From Planotetraspora thailandica (GTDB lineage: Bacteria > Actinomycetota > Actinomycetes > Streptosporangiales > Streptosporangiaceae): DNA of 64,000 bases. Location of the stretch: the NCBI RefSeq assembly GCF_016863335.1, contig NZ_BOOR01000018.1, positions 124,001-188,000 of the forward strand. The letters run 5' to 3'. A model generated the notes under the pieces. That model was not told the DNA's origin, did not search any database, and saw only the letters and a program-made list of their open reading frames with translations. This document shows, in pieces, positions 51,100 to 60,444 of the stretch (position 1 is its first letter; each line of letters begins with the position of its first letter). The position numbers and the translations under genes are program-made.

Positions 51100-52260
51100 G
51101 TGGAAGAACCGCTGGTTGGACGGATGCGTGAGTTCGGCACGACCGTCTTCGCGACGATGACGAAACTGGCTGTGGACACAGGGTCGATCAACCTCGGCCA
51201 GGGTTTCCCCGACACCGACGGACCGGCCCGCATGCTGGAGCACGCCGTCGAGGCGATCAGGAGCGGACGCAACCAGTACCCGCCCGGCCCGGGCGTGCCC
51301 GAACTGCGGCAGGCGGTTTCCGGCCACCGCAAGGACTGGTACGGCCTGGCCTACGACGCGGACGAGGTGCTCGTCACCGTGGGGGCGACGGAGGCGATCG
51401 CATCTGCGGTGCTCGCCGTCTGCGAGCCGGGCGACGAGGTGATCGTTTTCGAGCCCTACTACGACTCCTACGGCGCGGCGATCGCGCTCGCCGGTGCGGT
51501 GCGCAGGCCGGTGACCCTGCGCGTGGACGCCGGCCGCTTCACCTTCGACCCGGCCGAGCTGGCGGCCGCGGTGGGCCCACGCACGAGGGCGATCCTCGTC
51601 AACTCCCCACACAACCCGACGGGGACGGTGTTCACGCGGCAGGAGCTGGAGACGGTCGCCGACCTCTGCCAGGAGCGCGATCTGATCGCGATCACCGACG
51701 AGGTGTACGAGCACCTGACGTACGACGGCGTGGAACATGTGCCCCTCGCCACGCTTCCCGGCATGCGCGAGCGCACGATCATGATCTCGTCCGCGGGCAA
51801 GAGCTTCAGCGTGACCGGCTGGAAGACGGGGTGGATCTGCGCGCCGCCCGCGCTGGTGCGGGCCGTCCAGACCGTCAAGCAGTTCCTGACGTTCACCTCC
51901 GGCGCTCCCTGGCAGCTCGCCGTCGCCTACGCCCTGCGGGAGGAGATGGACTGGGTGGCGGCGCAGCGGGCGGCGCTGGAGGCAAAGCGCGACCGGCTGA
52001 TGACCGGCCTCCAGGCGGCGGGCTTCGAGGTGCTGCGCCCCGCCGGCACCTATTTCGTGCAGACCGACATCCGTCCCCTCGGGTTCGACGACGGGCTGGA
52101 GTTCGCCATGCGGCTGCCCGAACTCGCCGGAGTGGTCGCCATCCCCACCCAGGTCTTCTACGACCGGCCCGAGCGCGGGCGCCACTTCGTCCGGTTCGCC
52201 TTCTGCAAGAAGGACGAGGTGATCGACGAGGCCGTCACCCGGCTCCAGCGGCTCGGCTGA
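51100..52260 (+). CDS. Class I/II pyridoxal-phosphate aminotransferase (DapC/kynurenine aminotransferase-like)
   Basis: A protein of 386 residues. INLGQGFPDTDGP, NSPHNPTGTVF (PLP-ring Asn region) and SAGKSFSVTGWKTGW (Schiff-base Lys) are fold type I landmarks. This subgroup includes N-succinyldiaminopimelate aminotransferase and kynurenine/methionine aminotransferases. Sequence alone cannot choose between them. GTG at 51100 has AAGGTGG upstream. It stands alone, upstream of a sulfotransferase with a 106-nt gap. Confidence 0.9.
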   Translation: MEEPLVGRMREFGTTVFATMTKLAVDTGSINLGQGFPDTDGPARMLEHAVEAIRSGRNQYPPGPGVPELRQAVSGHRKDWYGLAYDADEVLVTVGATEAIASAVLAVCEPGDEVIVFEPYYDSYGAAIALAGAVRRPVTLRVDAGRFTFDPAELAAAVGPRTRAILVNSPHNPTGTVFTRQELETVADLCQERDLIAITDEVYEHLTYDGVEHVPLATLPGMRERTIMISSAGKSFSVTGWKTGWICAPPALVRAVQTVKQFLTFTSGAPWQLAVAYALREEMDWVAAQRAALEAKRDRLMTGLQAAGFEVLRPAGTYFVQTDIRPLGFDDGLEFAMRLPELAGVVAIPTQVFYDRPERGRHFVRFAFCKKDEVIDEAVTRLQRLG

Positions 52261-52366
52261 CCTGCGGCCGAGAGCGGCCGACTCCCTGAAACGCGGCTGT
52301 GAGACGCCTGTGAGGTGCTTGCATAGTGCTGCCAGGGCTTTAATCGGACGTTAAGGTTTCAGGGTC

Positions 52367-53224
52367 ATGAATTGGAAGCGCAAGGTCAATTCGAAGATCG
52401 TCGGCCTGACCGGCTACACGATCAAGCGGCCGACGTCGATTCCCGAGATGTTCAGGCGGATGCCGGACGACGAGGTGCGGCCTCCCGCCGACCCTGCGGC
52501 CGACCGGCTGCTGCCGGATCCCGTGTTCCTGATGTCGTCGGTTCGCTCGGGGTCGACGTTGCTGCGGGTCATGCTCGACCGCCACCCGCAGATCCACGCC
52601 CCGCACGAGCTTCACGTGCGCCGGCTGTCGGTGAACCTGCCGACGGATCCGCTCCGGCAGGCGATGACGACCCTGGGGCATACGCACAGCGACATCGAGC
52701 ACATCCTGTGGGACCGCATCCTGCACCGCGAGCTCGTCCGGAGCGGCAAGAGCATCCTCGTGGAGAAGACGCCGAGCAACGTCTTCGCCTGGCGGCGCAT
52801 CTCGACGTGCTGGCCGGACGCGCGCTTCGTCTTCCTGATCAGGCATCCGATGTCGATCGCCCAGTCGTGGGCCGAGGCCGACCCGGAACGGCGCTCGCTG
52901 GAGGAGGCCGTCCCGCACACCCTCAACTACATGACGTACCTGCAGAACGCCCGGCGCCGCCTGCCCGGGCTGACGGTGCGCTACGAGAGCCTCACCGAGA
53001 ACCCGAAGGAGGAGCTGGGCCGGATCTGCGACTTCCTCGGCGTACGGCTGGAGCCGTCCATGCTGACGTACGGCGAGGGACGGAGCGAGGAGTTCGTCAA
53101 AGGCATCGGCGACTGGCGGGAGAAGATCCGGACGGGCTCGGTGCAGCGGGGCCGGGAGCTGCCCGATCCGAAGGACGTCCCGGAGGAGCTCCACGACATC
53201 AGCCGCATGTGGGGCTACATGTGA
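52367..53224 (+). CDS. Sulfotransferase family protein
   Basis: A protein of 285 residues. The 5'-phosphosulfate binding loop SSVRSGSTLLRVMLDRHP (with RSGSTLL) and the 3'-phosphate motif FLIRHPMSIAQSWAE identify a PAPS-dependent sulfotransferase, and VEKTPSN is a typical intermediate element. The acceptor is unknown; lipid or glycan sulfation is common in actinomycetes. ATG at 52367. It converges with a small membrane protein gene, 7 nt between stops. Confidence 0.9.
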   Translation: MNWKRKVNSKIVGLTGYTIKRPTSIPEMFRRMPDDEVRPPADPAADRLLPDPVFLMSSVRSGSTLLRVMLDRHPQIHAPHELHVRRLSVNLPTDPLRQAMTTLGHTHSDIEHILWDRILHRELVRSGKSILVEKTPSNVFAWRRISTCWPDARFVFLIRHPMSIAQSWAEADPERRSLEEAVPHTLNYMTYLQNARRRLPGLTVRYESLTENPKEELGRICDFLGVRLEPSMLTYGEGRSEEFVKGIGDWREKIRTGSVQRGRELPDPKDVPEELHDISRMWGYM

Positions 53225-53231
53225 GGCCGGG

Positions 53232-53585
53232 TCAGTCCCGGTGCTGGTGGATGGCCCGGGTCAGGACGTAGGCCAGGTTGACGATGGCGATGACGCCCAA
53301 GACGAGCATGAGGCCGAACGTGCCCGGCACGTTGGAGGACACGATCGCCACCAGGGGGATGGACAACGCCAGCGAGCCCAGGCCGAGCGTCATCTGGGCC
53401 CAGTCGAGCGGCGGGCGCTTGGACCTCTTCTCGGCCAGCCGCGAGTCGATCACCGCGTTGACCCGGTCCACGAGGGACTCGGCGAGCTCGAGCTCATATT
53501 GCGGGCCCAGATCGCGGCGGGCGGCGAAGGCCGCGCCCACTTCGTTGGCTTCCAGCTTCTCTGGTCTTACGGATTCTGGGGGCAT
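53232..53585 (-). CDS. Small membrane protein of unknown function
   Basis: A protein of 117 residues. A hydrophilic N-terminal helix (ELAESLVDRVNAVIDSRLAE) is followed by two transmembrane helices (about 63-83 and 86-108) and a short basic end. I cannot name its family with confidence. ATG at 53585. The gene is separated from the carbamate kinase by a 171-nt divergent intergenic stretch. Confidence 0.75.
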   Translation of the reverse strand: MPPESVRPEKLEANEVGAAFAARRDLGPQYELELAESLVDRVNAVIDSRLAEKRSKRPPLDWAQMTLGLGSLALSIPLVAIVSSNVPGTFGLMLVLGVIAIVNLAYVLTRAIHQHRD

Positions 53586-53756
53586 GCGCTGATTCTGCCG
53601 CCATCCCGATCCGAGCGGAAGATCCCCGCCGTCGGCGGGCGTGTCGGACGACGCCGATGTTGGAACGTGCCGAAAGGGAAGGCTTGCCGAAGGATGGGCG
53701 GCGGGTGGGCGACATTCGCCAATGAAGGGCCGTCACCGGCTGGATAGTTTCGCGAT

Positions 53757-54698
53757 GTGGGCGGACGCATACTGATCGCACTGGGCGGCAACGCGATGAC
53801 GGCACCGGACGGCAGCGCCTCGCCCGGTGACCAGCACCGGGCGATCGGCCAGGCCATGATCCACGTCGCCGGTCTCATCAGGGCCGGGCACCAGGTGATG
53901 ATCACCCATGGCAACGGCCCCCAGGTCGGCAACATCCTGCTGAAGAACCAGCTCACCGCACACGTGCTGCCGCCCGTGCCGCTGGACTGGTGCGTCGCCC
54001 AGACGCAGGGCACGATCGGCACCCTCATCATGAACGCGCTCGAGCGCGCTCTGGCGCCCGATCCCGCCCGGGTCGCCACGGTGGTGACCCGCACGCTGGT
54101 CGACCGGGACGATCCCGCCTTCCTCGACCCTGTCAAGCCCATCGGCCAGTACTTCGAGGAGGCGGAGGCGCGCCGCCTGGAGACCCAGGGGCAGACGTGG
54201 CGCCGGTTCGAGCGCGGCTGGCGCCGGGTGGTGGCCTCGCCGGAACCGCTCGAGATCCTCGACGGCTCCGCCGCGATCGCGCTCATGGAGGCGGGATACA
54301 CCGTTGTGGCCGCGGGAGGCGGGGGAGTGCCCGTCGTCCGGGGCGCCGACGGCGCCCTTAACGGCGTCGAGGCCGTCGTCGACAAGGACCTGGCCGCCGC
54401 CGTGCTGGCCGCGGCCGTGTACGCGACCGACCTGATCATCGCGACCGACGTGCCCAACGCCGTCGTCGGGTATGGCACGGCCTCGGCGCGGCCCATCGAG
54501 GAGATCACCACCGCCAGCCTGAGGGAACTCTACAGAGAGGGCCACTTCGCCGGCGGCAGCATGGGGCCGAAGGTCGAGGCGGCGTTGCGTTTCGCCGAGA
54601 ACGGCGGACGCCAGGCGGTGATCACGTCGCTGGAGCACATCGGCGACGCGTTGTCAGGAAATATCGGTACAAGGGTTATCAGAGGGGTGGAGAGGTAG
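53757..54698 (+). CDS. arcC: Carbamate kinase
   Basis: A protein of 313 residues of the amino-acid kinase fold. ILIALGGNAM, HGNGPQVGN and AAGGGGVPVV are characteristic, and GGSMGPKVEAALRF follows near the end. Catabolic carbamate kinase turns carbamoyl phosphate and ADP into ATP, CO2 and NH3. GTG at 53757 has no ribosome binding site in front and may be leaderless. The stop is immediately followed by the start of the ring-opening amidohydrolase gene. It is the only obvious carbamoyl-phosphate consumer next to this ring opener, and could also serve the FdrA/DUF1116/DUF2877 enzyme at 10.5-14.2 kb. Confidence 0.94.
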   Translation: MGGRILIALGGNAMTAPDGSASPGDQHRAIGQAMIHVAGLIRAGHQVMITHGNGPQVGNILLKNQLTAHVLPPVPLDWCVAQTQGTIGTLIMNALERALAPDPARVATVVTRTLVDRDDPAFLDPVKPIGQYFEEAEARRLETQGQTWRRFERGWRRVVASPEPLEILDGSAAIALMEAGYTVVAAGGGGVPVVRGADGALNGVEAVVDKDLAAAVLAAAVYATDLIIATDVPNAVVGYGTASARPIEEITTASLRELYREGHFAGGSMGPKVEAALRFAENGGRQAVITSLEHIGDALSGNIGTRVIRGVER

Positions 54699-55805
54699 AT
54701 GCCGGATCCGATCGAGGTGCGGAAAGTCGCCATCGAGAGCGTCACGGACGCCTCCGGGCTGGCCAAACTGATCGACGACGGGGTGATCGAGGCCGACCGG
54801 GTACTCGCGGTCGTCGGCAAGACCGAGGGCAACGGCGGGGTCAACGACTACACCCGCATTCTCGCCGACCGAGCCTTCCGCGAGGTGCTGGTCGCCAAGG
54901 GCACCCGGACCGAGGAGGAGGTCAAGCAGGTGCCCCTCGTCTGGTCCGGCGGCACCGACGGCGTGCTCAGCCCCCATGCCACGATCTTCGCCACCCTCGA
55001 CCCGGCCACGGCCGTGCAGACCGACGAGCCGCGGGTGAGCGTGGGCGTGGCGATGAGCGAGGTCATCCTCCCCGAGGACATCGGCAGGCCGGCGATGGTG
55101 GAGAAGGTCGCCGCCGGCGTCCGGGAGGCCATGAAGATCGCCGGAATCGACGACCCGGCCGACGTGCACTACGTGCAGACCAAGACCCCGCTGCTCACCC
55201 TGTCCACGATCACCGACGCCAAGGAGCGCGGCCAGACGGTCGTCACCGAGGACACCCTCAAGTCGATGGACATCTCCAACTCTACGACCGCCCTCGGCAT
55301 CGCCGTGGCCCTCGGCGAGATCGAGATGCCGTCGGCCGAGCAGATCCACAAGGACCTGTCGCTCTATTCGTCGGTCGCCTCGTGTTCGAGCGGCGTCGAG
55401 CTCGACCGGGCCCAGATCGTCGTGGTCGGCAACGTGAGGGGCATCGGCGGGCGCTACCGCGCCGGTCACTCCGTCATGAAGGACGCCCTGGACGCCGACG
55501 GCATCTGGGAGGCCATCCGCGACTCCGGCATCGAGCTGCCCGAGCGGCCGCACCCGAGCGACCTCGGCGACCGCCTGGTCAACGTCTTCATGAAGTGCGA
55601 GGCCGACCCCTCAGGCCGGGTGCGCGGGCGCCGCAACATCATGCTCGACGACTCCGACGTGCACTGGCACCGGCAGATCAAGGCCACCGTCGGCGGCGTC
55701 GCGGCCAGTGTGACCGGCGACCCTGCGGTGTTCGTCTCCGTCGCCGCCGTGCACCAGGGGCCTTCCGGCGGCGGTCCGGTGATCGCGATTTCCGACCTGT
55801 CCTGA
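54699..55805 (+). CDS. Ring-opening amidohydrolase (cyanuric acid amidohydrolase/barbiturase family)
   Basis: A protein of 368 residues of the AtzD/TrzD/barbiturase family. The three repeated units supply a Lys and a Ser each: K in [10 protein letters not shown] and S in [13 protein letters not shown] in VQTKTPLLT and S in [11 protein letters not shown] in [10 protein letters not shown] and S in HQGPSGGGP. The enzyme opens the ring of cyanuric acid or barbiturate; sequence alone does not decide which. ATG at 54699 is directly after the carbamate kinase stop, so the two are co-translated. Ring opening of barbiturate gives ureidomalonate; of cyanurate, carboxybiuret. Confidence 0.92.
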   Translation: MPDPIEVRKVAIESVTDASGLAKLIDDGVIEADRVLAVVGKTEGNGGVNDYTRILADRAFREVLVAKGTRTEEEVKQVPLVWSGGTDGVLSPHATIFATLDPATAVQTDEPRVSVGVAMSEVILPEDIGRPAMVEKVAAGVREAMKIAGIDDPADVHYVQTKTPLLTLSTITDAKERGQTVVTEDTLKSMDISNSTTALGIAVALGEIEMPSAEQIHKDLSLYSSVASCSSGVELDRAQIVVVGNVRGIGGRYRAGHSVMKDALDADGIWEAIRDSGIELPERPHPSDLGDRLVNVFMKCEADPSGRVRGRRNIMLDDSDVHWHRQIKATVGGVAASVTGDPAVFVSVAAVHQGPSGGGPVIAISDLS

Positions 55806-55838
55806 CCGGCCCTCACGCCCCCGGGTAGGCTGCGGATC

Positions 55839-56399
55839 GTGCCCGCGATTCCGCAGCCTTTGCGCCCTGACGACGACGGCGGCACGGACGCTGCGGTCGC
55901 CTCCGCCCTGGCGGGCCTCCAGGCCGGTACGGCCACGGCCGCCGACGTGCTCGCCGCGATCAGCGAGGCCCGGCTGCTGGTGCCGGTCGTCGCCCTGCTC
56001 ACCGAGTCGGAGGTCGGGGAACACGGGCTGAAGCAGGAGAAGGAGAGCGAGATGGCTCTCCCCAAGCTCGTCGGCAAGGACGGCAGGGAGGCCGTCCTCG
56101 CCTTCACCGGCGCGGAGCCGATGCGCAGGTGGCGGGCCGACGCCCGGCCCGTGCAGGCGACGGCGCCGCAGGTGGCCCAGGCCGCCCGGCACGAGAACGC
56201 CGCCGCGGTGGTCGTCGACGTCGCCGGGCCGGTGCCCTTCGTGATCGAGGGCGGGATGCTCGCCGCGCTGGCCACCGTTGAGGAGGCCAAACGCGATGCC
56301 TCGGCCCTCGACCGGCTGGCGCAGGACGTGCCCGGCGTCACCGTGGCCCGGCTGCGCGAGCGCCCCGGCCGATGGTGGTCGCGGCGGCGTCGCGGCTAG
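55839..56399 (+). CDS. SseB family protein
   Basis: A protein of 186 residues. LPKLVGKDGREAVLAFTGAE is the SseB N-terminal domain core. Its function in actinobacteria is unknown; homologues are linked loosely to serine-sensitivity phenotypes. GTG at 55839. It is followed after 9 nt by a prepilin peptidase gene and is probably part of a transcription unit leading into the aro operon. Confidence 0.85.
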   Translation: MPAIPQPLRPDDDGGTDAAVASALAGLQAGTATAADVLAAISEARLLVPVVALLTESEVGEHGLKQEKESEMALPKLVGKDGREAVLAFTGAEPMRRWRADARPVQATAPQVAQAARHENAAAVVVDVAGPVPFVIEGGMLAALATVEEAKRDASALDRLAQDVPGVTVARLRERPGRWWSRRRRG

Positions 56400-56408
56400 G
56401 CGGCCGCG

Positions 56409-57185
56409 ATGGCCCTCCTGGTCGCCGCCGCCGTGGTCTTCGGGCTGGTCGCGGGTTCGTACGGCCGCGCCCTCGCTGACGGGTTCGCCCCGTATCGCGA
56501 CCGCACGGACGATGGCGACGCCGACCGGGACGAGCACGGCGACCGGGACGCGGGTGAGGATGCCGGCGAAGAGGCGCTGAAAAAGGCCTGGGAAGAGGCG
56601 AGGAAGGCCGCCAGGGAAGAGGCGCGGGCGGCCTTCGCCCAGGCGGTGAGGACGGTGCCTGTTCCCCGCCGGCCGTACCTGGTGGAGGCCGCGACGGCGC
56701 TCGCCGCCGGTCTGGTGACCTGGCGGCTCCTGGACGTCTCGGCGAGCGGCTGGCTCATCGCCGCGTGGCTCTACGCGGCGGCCGCCGGGGTCGCCCTGGC
56801 CGTCGTCGACTGGAGGACCCAGCGGCTGCCCGACCTGATCACGCTGCCGTCCTATCCGATCGTCGCGGTGCTGATCGCGCCCTCCGGGCACCTGGGCCAG
56901 GCGGCGCTGTGGGGGCTCGTCTTCGGCGGTTTCTACGCCGTGATGTGGTTCATCCGCCCGTCCGGGATCGGGCTGGGCGACGTCAAGCTCGCCGGGATCA
57001 TCGGCATGCTGACGGGAGCGTTCGGCTACACGACCGCGGCCACCGCGGCCGTCGGCGGTCTGGTCCTCGGCGGGATCTACGGGATCGGGCTGCTGGTGAC
57101 GAGGAGGGGTGCCCGGACCAGCGAATTCCCCTTCGGCCCGTTCATGCTCGCCGCCGCACTCGTGGCGGTGCTGGCCCGCGTATGA
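56409..57185 (+). CDS. A24-family prepilin peptidase with charged insert
   Basis: A protein of 258 residues, membrane bound. The catalytic Asp regions are [11 protein letters not shown] and [11 protein letters not shown] (GxGD) near residue 190. The N-terminal methyltransferase domain is replaced by a highly charged helix (about 30-85; [19 protein letters not shown] and [19 protein letters not shown]). It would process type IV pilin-like or Tad/Flp prepilins. No pilin gene is adjacent. ATG at 56409. Confidence 0.88.
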   Translation: MALLVAAAVVFGLVAGSYGRALADGFAPYRDRTDDGDADRDEHGDRDAGEDAGEEALKKAWEEARKAAREEARAAFAQAVRTVPVPRRPYLVEAATALAAGLVTWRLLDVSASGWLIAAWLYAAAAGVALAVVDWRTQRLPDLITLPSYPIVAVLIAPSGHLGQAALWGLVFGGFYAVMWFIRPSGIGLGDVKLAGIIGMLTGAFGYTTAATAAVGGLVLGGIYGIGLLVTRRGARTSEFPFGPFMLAAALVAVLARV

Positions 57186-57205
57186 CACATGGAAGACTTG
57201 TCTCC

Positions 57206-58384
57206 ATGTTGCGCTGGTTGACGGCAGGGGAGTCACACGGCCCCGAGCTGATCGCGATCCTTGAAGGCCTTCCCGCGGGCGTGGCGGTGACCACGGCCGA
57301 CCTCGACGAGGCGCTGCGCCGCCGCCGTCTCGGCTATGGCCGCGGAGCGCGTATGGGCTTCGAGCAGGACGTCGTGACCATCTCCGGCGGCGTACGGCAC
57401 GGCCGTACGCTGGGCTCGCCCGTCGCGATCAGGGTCGGCAACACCGAGTGGCCCAAATGGGAGACGGTGATGGCGGCCGACCCGGTCGACCCTGCGCTGC
57501 TGGAGGGGCAGGCGCGCAACGCGCCCCGCTCGCGCCCCCGGCCAGGCCACGCCGACCTCGCCGGAATGCAGAAGTACGGCTTCGACGACGCGCGCCCGGT
57601 GCTCGACCGGGCCAGCGCCCGCGAGACCGCCGCCCGCGTGGCGCTCGGGCAGGTCGCCCGCAGCTTCCTCAAGCAGGCGCTCGGCGTCGACATCGTCAGC
57701 CACGTGGTGGCCATCGGCGAGGCGAGCGCGCCCCGAGACGTCGTGCCCGGCCCCGGCGACATGGCGGCGGTCGACGCCGACCCGGTGCGCTGCGTGGATC
57801 CGGACGCGAGCGCGGCCATGGTGGCCGAGATCGACAGGGCGCACAAGGACGGCGACACCCTTGGCGGCGTCGTCGAGGTCCTCGCCTACGGCCTGCCTCC
57901 GGGCCTGGGCAGCTACACCCACTGGGACCGGCGCCTGGACGGCCGTCTCGCCGCCGCGCTGATGGGCATCCAGGCGATCAAGGGTGTCGCGGTCGGCGAC
58001 GGCTTCGAGACCGCGCGCCGGCGTGGATCGCAGGCGCACGACGAGATCGAGAACACCGCCGGCGGCGTCCGGCGGATGACCAACAGGGCGGGCGGCGTCG
58101 AAGGCGGCATGAGCAACGGCGAGCCGCTGCGGGTCAGCGCCGCCATGAAGCCGATCTCGACCGTTCCCCGGGCCCTCGCCACCATCGACGTGTTGACGGG
58201 GGAGGCGGCCAAGGCCCACCACGAGCGTTCTGACGTGTGTGCGGTGCCGGCCGCCGCGATCGTCGCCGAGGCGATGGTCGCGCTGGTCCTGGCGGACGCC
58301 GCCGTCGAGAAGTTCGGCGGCGACTCCGTCGAAGAGGTCGCCCGCAACCTGGCGGGCTACCTCTCTTCCATGGTGATCAAGTAA
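57206..58384 (+). CDS. aroC: Chorismate synthase
   Basis: A protein of 392 residues. It opens [53 protein letters not shown] and [10 protein letters not shown] are family signatures. It converts EPSP to chorismate using reduced FMN. ATG at 57206 is preferred (GGAAGA upstream). An ATG at 57182 overlapping the prepilin peptidase stop is a possible alternative. It is the first gene of aroC-aroK-aroB-aroQ. Confidence 0.97.
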   Translation: MLRWLTAGESHGPELIAILEGLPAGVAVTTADLDEALRRRRLGYGRGARMGFEQDVVTISGGVRHGRTLGSPVAIRVGNTEWPKWETVMAADPVDPALLEGQARNAPRSRPRPGHADLAGMQKYGFDDARPVLDRASARETAARVALGQVARSFLKQALGVDIVSHVVAIGEASAPRDVVPGPGDMAAVDADPVRCVDPDASAAMVAEIDRAHKDGDTLGGVVEVLAYGLPPGLGSYTHWDRRLDGRLAAALMGIQAIKGVAVGDGFETARRRGSQAHDEIENTAGGVRRMTNRAGGVEGGMSNGEPLRVSAAMKPISTVPRALATIDVLTGEAAKAHHERSDVCAVPAAAIVAEAMVALVLADAAVEKFGGDSVEEVARNLAGYLSSMVIK

Positions 58385-58398
58385 TAGGGTTTGTGATC

Positions 58399-58911
58399 AT
58401 GAGTTCGGCCTCTCATCAGCCCGTGGTGGTCCTCGTCGGGCCGCCCGGATCCGGCAAGTCGACGATCGGGCAGCTCCTCGCGGAGCGTCTCGGGGTGTCC
58501 TTCCGCGACACCGACACCGACGTCGAGACGGTCGCGGGCAAGCCCGTGAGCGACATCTTCGTCGAGGACGGCGAGGCGAAATTCCGCGAGCTGGAGGCGG
58601 AAGCCGTACAGGCCGCGCTGACCGGCCACGACGGCGTGCTGTCGCTGGGCGGCGGATCGGTCCTGCACGAGCCGACGCAGGAGCTGCTCGCCGGTCAGCG
58701 GGTCGTCTATTTGCAGGTGGGTCTCGACCAGGCGGTCAAGCGGGTGGGGCTCGGCTCCGCCAGGCCCCTGCTCGTGCTCAACCCGCGCAGCCAGCTCAGG
58801 AAGCTGATGGAGGAGCGCCGCCCGGTCTACGAGCGCCTCGCTGTGATCACGGTGAAGACCGACGATCGTGAGCCAGGTGACGTGGCGGACGAGATCGCGG
58901 GGACGTTGTGA
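58399..58911 (+). CDS. aroK: Shikimate kinase
   Basis: A protein of 170 residues. GPPGSGKST is the P-loop, RDTDTDVE and LGGGSVL are shikimate-binding and phosphate-binding elements, and RPLL follows. It phosphorylates shikimate at C3. ATG at 58399, 14 nt after aroC; the stop overlaps the aroB GTG as GTGA. Confidence 0.97.
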   Translation: MSSASHQPVVVLVGPPGSGKSTIGQLLAERLGVSFRDTDTDVETVAGKPVSDIFVEDGEAKFRELEAEAVQAALTGHDGVLSLGGGSVLHEPTQELLAGQRVVYLQVGLDQAVKRVGLGSARPLLVLNPRSQLRKLMEERRPVYERLAVITVKTDDREPGDVADEIAGTL

Positions 58912-59984
58912 CCGCGACGCGCATCACGGTGAGGGGCGACAGCCCCTACGACGTCGTGGTGGGCACCGGCGTGCTGGGCGAGCTGCCCGGCCTGCTGAGC
59001 GCCGGCGTGCGGACGGTCGCGGTGATCCACCCGGCGAGCCTGCCCGAGATCGCCCGCCCGGCCTGCGGCGTTCTGGAGGCCGCCGGCTACGAGGTGGTCG
59101 CGCTGCCCGTGCCCGACGGCGAGGAGGCCAAGACCATCGAGGTCGCGGCCGGGTTGTGGTCGGCGCTCGGGCGCTACGGCGTCACCAGGTCCGACGCGGT
59201 CGTGGGCGTCGGCGGAGGCACCGCCACCGACCTCGCCGGGTTCGTCGCCTCGACCTGGCTGCGCGGGGTGGAGGTCGTCCAGGTCCCGACGACGCTGCTG
59301 GCCATGGTCGACGCGGCCGTCGGCGGCAAGACGGGCATCAACACCCCCGAGGGCAAGAACCTGGTCGGCACCTTCCACACGCCCCGCGGCGTGCTGTGCG
59401 ATCTGGCCACGCTGGTGAGCCTGCCGCGCGAAGACTACGTCGCCGGGCTCGCCGAGGTGATCAAGGGCGGCTTCATCGCCGACCCCACGATCCTCATGCT
59501 GATCGAGGACGACCCGGCAGGGGCGTGCACCCCCGAGGGCGCCCACACCCGCCAGCTGATCGAGCGGAAGATCCAGGTCAAGGCCGACGTCGTCGGCGCC
59601 GATCTGCGCGAGAGCGGCCTGCGGGAGATCCTCAATTACGGCCACACGCTGGCCCACGCGATCGAGCGGGTCGAGCACTACCGCATCCGGCACGGGGAGG
59701 CCGTGGCCATCGGCCTGGTCTACGCGGCCGAGCTGTCCCGGCTCGACGGCAGGATCGGCACGGACGTCGTCGACCGCACACGCTCGATCCTCACGTCGGT
59801 CGGGTTGCCCACGGCCTACCGCAGGGAGGCGTGGCCCGAGCTGCGCGACCACATGCGGGTGGACAAGAAGAGCCGTGGGGCCAAGCTGCGCTTCGTGGTG
59901 CTCGACGACATCGCCAAGGTCTCCCGCCTGGAGGATCCCTCCGAAGAGCTGTTGGAGGCCGCCTACCAGGAGGTCGGCCGATGA
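58908..59984 (+). CDS. aroB: 3-dehydroquinate synthase
   Basis: A protein of 358 residues. [19 protein letters not shown] is the NAD-binding region, [19 protein letters not shown] is a core signature, and [11 protein letters not shown] carries a metal-binding His. It makes DHQ from DAHP. GTG at 58908 overlaps the aroK stop; its end overlaps aroQ as ATGA. Confidence 0.97.
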   Translation: MTATRITVRGDSPYDVVVGTGVLGELPGLLSAGVRTVAVIHPASLPEIARPACGVLEAAGYEVVALPVPDGEEAKTIEVAAGLWSALGRYGVTRSDAVVGVGGGTATDLAGFVASTWLRGVEVVQVPTTLLAMVDAAVGGKTGINTPEGKNLVGTFHTPRGVLCDLATLVSLPREDYVAGLAEVIKGGFIADPTILMLIEDDPAGACTPEGAHTRQLIERKIQVKADVVGADLRESGLREILNYGHTLAHAIERVEHYRIRHGEAVAIGLVYAAELSRLDGRIGTDVVDRTRSILTSVGLPTAYRREAWPELRDHMRVDKKSRGAKLRFVVLDDIAKVSRLEDPSEELLEAAYQEVGR

Positions 59985-60415
59985 GGCCCGTGCTCGTGCT
60001 CAACGGTCCCAACCTCGGACGGCTCGGCAGCCGGGAGCCCGACGTGTACGGCGCGCAGACGTTCGACGACCTGTCGGCCCTGTGCCGCGAGACGGGCCGC
60101 GAGCTGGGCCTTTCGGTCGAGGTGCGGCAGACCGACGACGAGGCCGAACTGGTCGGCTGGATCCACGAGGCGGCCGACTCCCGCACGCCGGTCGTGCTCA
60201 ACCCCGCCGCGTTCACCCACTACTCCTACGCGTTGCGCGACGCGATCGCCCAGCGCACCGCGCCGCTGGTCGAGGTGCACCTGTCCAACCCGAGCGCCAG
60301 GGAGGAGTTCCGCCACACGTCGGTCGTGGCGGCCGTGGCGACGGGCACCATCGCAGGTTTCGGCATGCGGTCATATGAGTTGGCACTCCGCGCGATCGCT
60401 GATACTGGTGAGTAA
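59981..60415 (+). CDS. aroQ: 3-dehydroquinate dehydratase, type II
   Basis: A protein of 144 residues, the type II size. [19 protein letters not shown] holds the catalytic Tyr; [15 protein letters not shown] and [17 protein letters not shown] supply the substrate Asn and His. It dehydrates DHQ to dehydroshikimate. ATG at 59981 overlaps the aroB stop. This completes four of the seven shikimate steps. Confidence 0.97.
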   Translation: MRPVLVLNGPNLGRLGSREPDVYGAQTFDDLSALCRETGRELGLSVEVRQTDDEAELVGWIHEAADSRTPVVLNPAAFTHYSYALRDAIAQRTAPLVEVHLSNPSAREEFRHTSVVAAVATGTIAGFGMRSYELALRAIADTGE

Positions 60416-60444
60416 CGACTGATTCGCGGAGCAAGGCGGGGTTG

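Noticed and set aside
52338-52360. TTAA-rich near-palindrome upstream of the sulfotransferase
   Set aside because: CTTTAA/TTAAGG arms match at only five of six positions and are short, so the site is indistinguishable from chance.
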